From an uncultured Bacilli bacterium (GTDB lineage: Bacteria > Bacillota_I > Bacilli_A > RF39 > UBA660), in assembly GCA_934096705.1 (NCBI GenBank), contig CAKOMR010000008.1:1-51718 (forward strand): 51,718 nucleotides of DNA, in the 5' to 3' direction. The position numbers were made by a program, and so were the translations under genes. Below the pieces are notes generated by a model that saw only the letters and a program-made list of their open reading frames with translations, was not told where the DNA came from and searched no databases. Below are positions 50,085 to 51,718 of the stretch, in pieces. Within the stretch, counting starts at the first letter, position 1. Every line of letters begins with the position of its first letter.

Positions 50085-50828
50085 ATGAATTATGGATATC
50101 AAAATGAAAATGATTTTGTTTATTTATTTAATAATAAATATTTGAAAGAACTAGATAAAAATTCGCAAGAATTTTTAAAAGACATTTATGATGGACAAAT
50201 TACTAGTGATGATCCTATTAAATGTTGGAAAAATAAAATGGTACAAAAAGCAGATATATTTATTAAATATAAAAATAAAATAAAAAATATTAGTTTAAAA
50301 TGTGGCAACAGTAATTCAATACATCATGAGCAGATTCAAGAGTTTGAAAGATATCTATGGAATATTGGATTATCAAACGAGATAATACAAAAATATGTTG
50401 GATATCATTATGGCTATAGAAAAGATGAAAGCGGTCATAATGATTATAATAATCAATTATCTTCGGAAGAGTATAAAACATTATATCAAAAAGATTTAGA
50501 TGAATTTAATATAGCAATTAATAAAACTAAAATTATTGTTGATATGATAGATAGATTTATTATTAGAGGAAGAAACTCAGATTATGATATTGATGCCTTG
50601 GTTTGCGGTAAAACTAATGATTATGTGTGGATAACAAAATATGAAATATATGATTTGATATTAGCAAAACGATGCTTAGAATTTAACTCACCGCATATTG
50701 CTTGTTTAACTATAGGACCAAAGAAACGATGTATAAATGGATTAACCAATAATGTAAAAGATAAATACTTAGTTTGTATAAGATGGAATTTTATTAGAGA
50801 AGATATTGTTAATTTCAAGAAAAAATAA
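50085..50828 (+). CDS. Nuclease-like protein behind the kissing-loop leader
   Basis: 247 residues, SD AAAAGGAGAA. KADIFIKYKNKIKNISLKCG (about 52-71) is a restriction-endonuclease-fold strand pair (Asp, then Ser-x-Lys where Glu-x-Lys is usual), preceded by KCWKNKMVQ and followed by SIHHEQIQEFERYLWN. C-terminal half is alpha/beta with several Cys (DALVCG, KRCLEF, ACLTIGPKKRC). I recall similar proteins in gut Clostridia annotated as hypothetical. DNA binding or cleavage, possibly defence, is inferred. No methyltransferase is next to it. Confidence 0.6.
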   Translation: MNYGYQNENDFVYLFNNKYLKELDKNSQEFLKDIYDGQITSDDPIKCWKNKMVQKADIFIKYKNKIKNISLKCGNSNSIHHEQIQEFERYLWNIGLSNEIIQKYVGYHYGYRKDESGHNDYNNQLSSEEYKTLYQKDLDEFNIAINKTKIIVDMIDRFIIRGRNSDYDIDALVCGKTNDYVWITKYEIYDLILAKRCLEFNSPHIACLTIGPKKRCINGLTNNVKDKYLVCIRWNFIREDIVNFKKK

Positions 50829-50876
50829 ATTATTATTTGATGGAACTATTTTTGCTGAGCGGCGGTTAATTTAAAT

Positions 50877-50960
50877 AAAAAAACTTACGAACAATTAAGC
50901 CGTAAGTTATATTTAAATGGAGCGATTTAAATACATCTTACGAACTTGCTCTCTTTCTAT
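50877..50960 (-). ncRNA. Candidate small RNA on the minus strand, convergent with the nuclease-like gene
   Basis: Promoter on the minus strand: TTGTTA (50994-50989), 17-bp spacer, TATAAT (50971-50966). The transcript (about 83 nt) would contain CGTAAG (50943-50938), a 9-bp hairpin of TATTTAAAT/ATTTAAATA with loop CGCTCC (50933-50910), and a terminator AACTTACG (50908-50901) with CGTAAGTT (50889-50882) followed by T7. The first CGTAAG could pair instead with CTTACG of the terminator stem, giving mutually exclusive structures. No coding gene follows on that strand. Confidence 0.5.
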
Positions 50961-51085
50961 ATACGATTATACATCATTTTTCTTTAAATAACAAATTTTA
51001 ATAATTATGGATAATTTTTTTATGTCTACCCAAAAATATTTTACACCATCATTCATATACTTCTTAAAAAATAATCGTGAACTTG

Positions 51086-51094
51086 TGGTACAAT
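51086..51094 (+). promoter_or_regulatory. Extended -10 promoter of the epimerase
   Basis: TGGTACAAT, about 58 nt before the GTG start. One mismatch to TATAAT. Confidence 0.5.
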
Positions 51095-51151
51095 TATATA
51101 AAAGAGATATTAGATTTATTTTTTAGAATGGAGTGGTAGGTGATAAATATT

Positions 51152-51718
51152 GTGAAAAAGATCTATATAATAACAGGAGCAAATGGCTTTTTAGGTAATA
51201 ACATTATAAGAAAGTTAGGGCAAGATGCTGATAATGAAATTAGGGCTTTTGTATTAAAAGGTGATTCTATTAAATCACTAGAAAAATTAAAATGTAAAAT
51301 ATACTTTGGTGATGTAACTAAAAAAGAAACTTTATCATCAATTTTTGAAAATACTGATGGACAAGAAGTTTTTGTAATTCATTGTGCTGCAGTAGTATAT
51401 ATAAAATCAAAATACAATCCACTTGTTTATAATGTTAATGTTAATGGAACTAAAAATATAGTAGATAAAGTAATAGAGGCAAAAGCAAAACTTATCTATA
51501 TTAGTAGTGTTCACGCAATTCCAGAAAAACCTAACAATGGATTAATAACAGAGATAGCTAATTTTAATCCTGACAATGTTGAGGGATTATATGCAAAAAC
51601 AAAAGCAGAAGCTGCGAAGTATGTAATTGATGCAGTAAAGAGTAAAAATTTGAATGCTTGTATAATTCATCCATCTGGTATTATAGGTCCAAATGATTTT
51701 GGCAATAGTCACTTAACA
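51152..51718 (+). CDS. NAD-dependent epimerase/dehydratase (partial, runs off the window)
   Basis: 189 codons visible from GTG 51152, 9 nt after AGGTG. Extended short-chain dehydrogenase: Rossmann motif ITGANGFLGNN near the start, HCAAVVY near 78, and catalytic YAKTKAEAA (Tyr-x3-Lys) near 148; IIHPSGIIGPNDFG follows. It binds NAD(P) and probably acts on a nucleotide sugar or a sterol/dihydroflavonol-type substrate. Epimerases of this type often accompany E2-like, acyl-CoA ligase and PlsC genes like those at 180-4154, so a shared pathway is possible. The C-terminal part is outside the window. Confidence 0.88.
   Translation, partial: MKKIYIITGANGFLGNNIIRKLGQDADNEIRAFVLKGDSIKSLEKLKCKIYFGDVTKKETLSSIFENTDGQEVFVIHCAAVVYIKSKYNPLVYNVNVNGTKNIVDKVIEAKAKLIYISSVHAIPEKPNNGLITEIANFNPDNVEGLYAKTKAEAAKYVIDAVKSKNLNACIIHPSGIIGPNDFGNSHLT

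Larger units (their letters stand above)
50829..51151. other. 323-bp gap between the nuclease-like gene and the epimerase
   Basis: Contains the small-RNA candidate at 50877-50960 with its promoter to 50994, a 29-codon minus-strand open frame (51056-50967) without clear SD that I do not call a gene, and the epimerase promoter. Otherwise AT-rich. Confidence 0.5.

Noticed and set aside
50967..51056. 29-codon minus-strand open frame
   Set aside because: Too short for its AT content, no clear SD, and it overlaps a better-supported small-RNA promoter.
1..51718. UGA read as Trp (Mycoplasma-type code)
   Set aside because: TGA terminates several genes at expected lengths, for example at 9091-9093 and 12155-12157, and Trp is encoded by TGG throughout.

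Overview
The window comes from a strongly A+T-rich, low-GC Gram-positive bacterium (Firmicutes/Bacilli type), probably a gut-associated, reduced-genome lineage near RF39 or the Erysipelotrichia; that placement is inference. Supporting signs are Shine-Dalgarno (SD) sites such as AAGGAGG, a leucine T-box riboswitch, peptidoglycan genes (mraY, a FemX-like transferase, uppP), many 20-residue lipoprotein signals ending in a lipobox Cys, and a Cse60-type protein. TGA is used as a stop, so the standard bacterial code applies and this is not a Mycoplasma.

Layout. Positions 1-4154: a tRNA-Gly (minus), then four overlapping genes for lipid or acyl chemistry (E2-like acyltransferase, acyl-CoA ligase, two PlsC-type acyltransferases). 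A paralogous ligase sits at 22960-24678, and an NAD-dependent epimerase of the kind often found with such clusters runs off the right edge. 4144-11558: cell-envelope and housekeeping genes (a decayed Mur-ligase-like protein, mraY, dam, FemX-like, metallo-beta-lactamase fold, GH31). 11571-14582: T-box operon of a small membrane protein plus leuS. 14620-22935: lipoproteins, RluA, cse60, trmB, a DUF948/YtxH surface operon, uppP and DUF3603. 24817-25819: an isolated holin-endolysin pair. 26004-27716: two paired DMT transporters. 28988-33158: an envelope-stress module in which a two-component system, HtrA and a thioredoxin-fold protein without cysteines share the same tandem operator CTTAAA-N5-CTTAAA, with a PAP2 phosphatase divergent from it.

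The right third is accessory. It holds a CoiA-like nuclease, DUF362, Cys-rich and DUF1653 genes, a MazG-like protein, a MacB-type ABC cassette whose ATPase has a stop at codon 7, a TetR regulator, a class A beta-lactamase-like protein, an M3-like metallopeptidase divergent from a protein made of three 119-residue repeats, an ASCH-kinase fusion, a frameshifted PD-(D/E)XK-HTH-membrane protein, and a nuclease-like gene at 50085-50828.

The last gene is the best candidate for something undescribed. A roughly 116-nt leader precedes it, with two hairpins whose loops are complementary (CUUGCC and GGCAAG) followed by a perfect intrinsic terminator. A second candidate small RNA with its own promoter and terminator lies just downstream on the opposite strand. 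Promoters across the window rely heavily on the extended -10 element TGNTATAAT.
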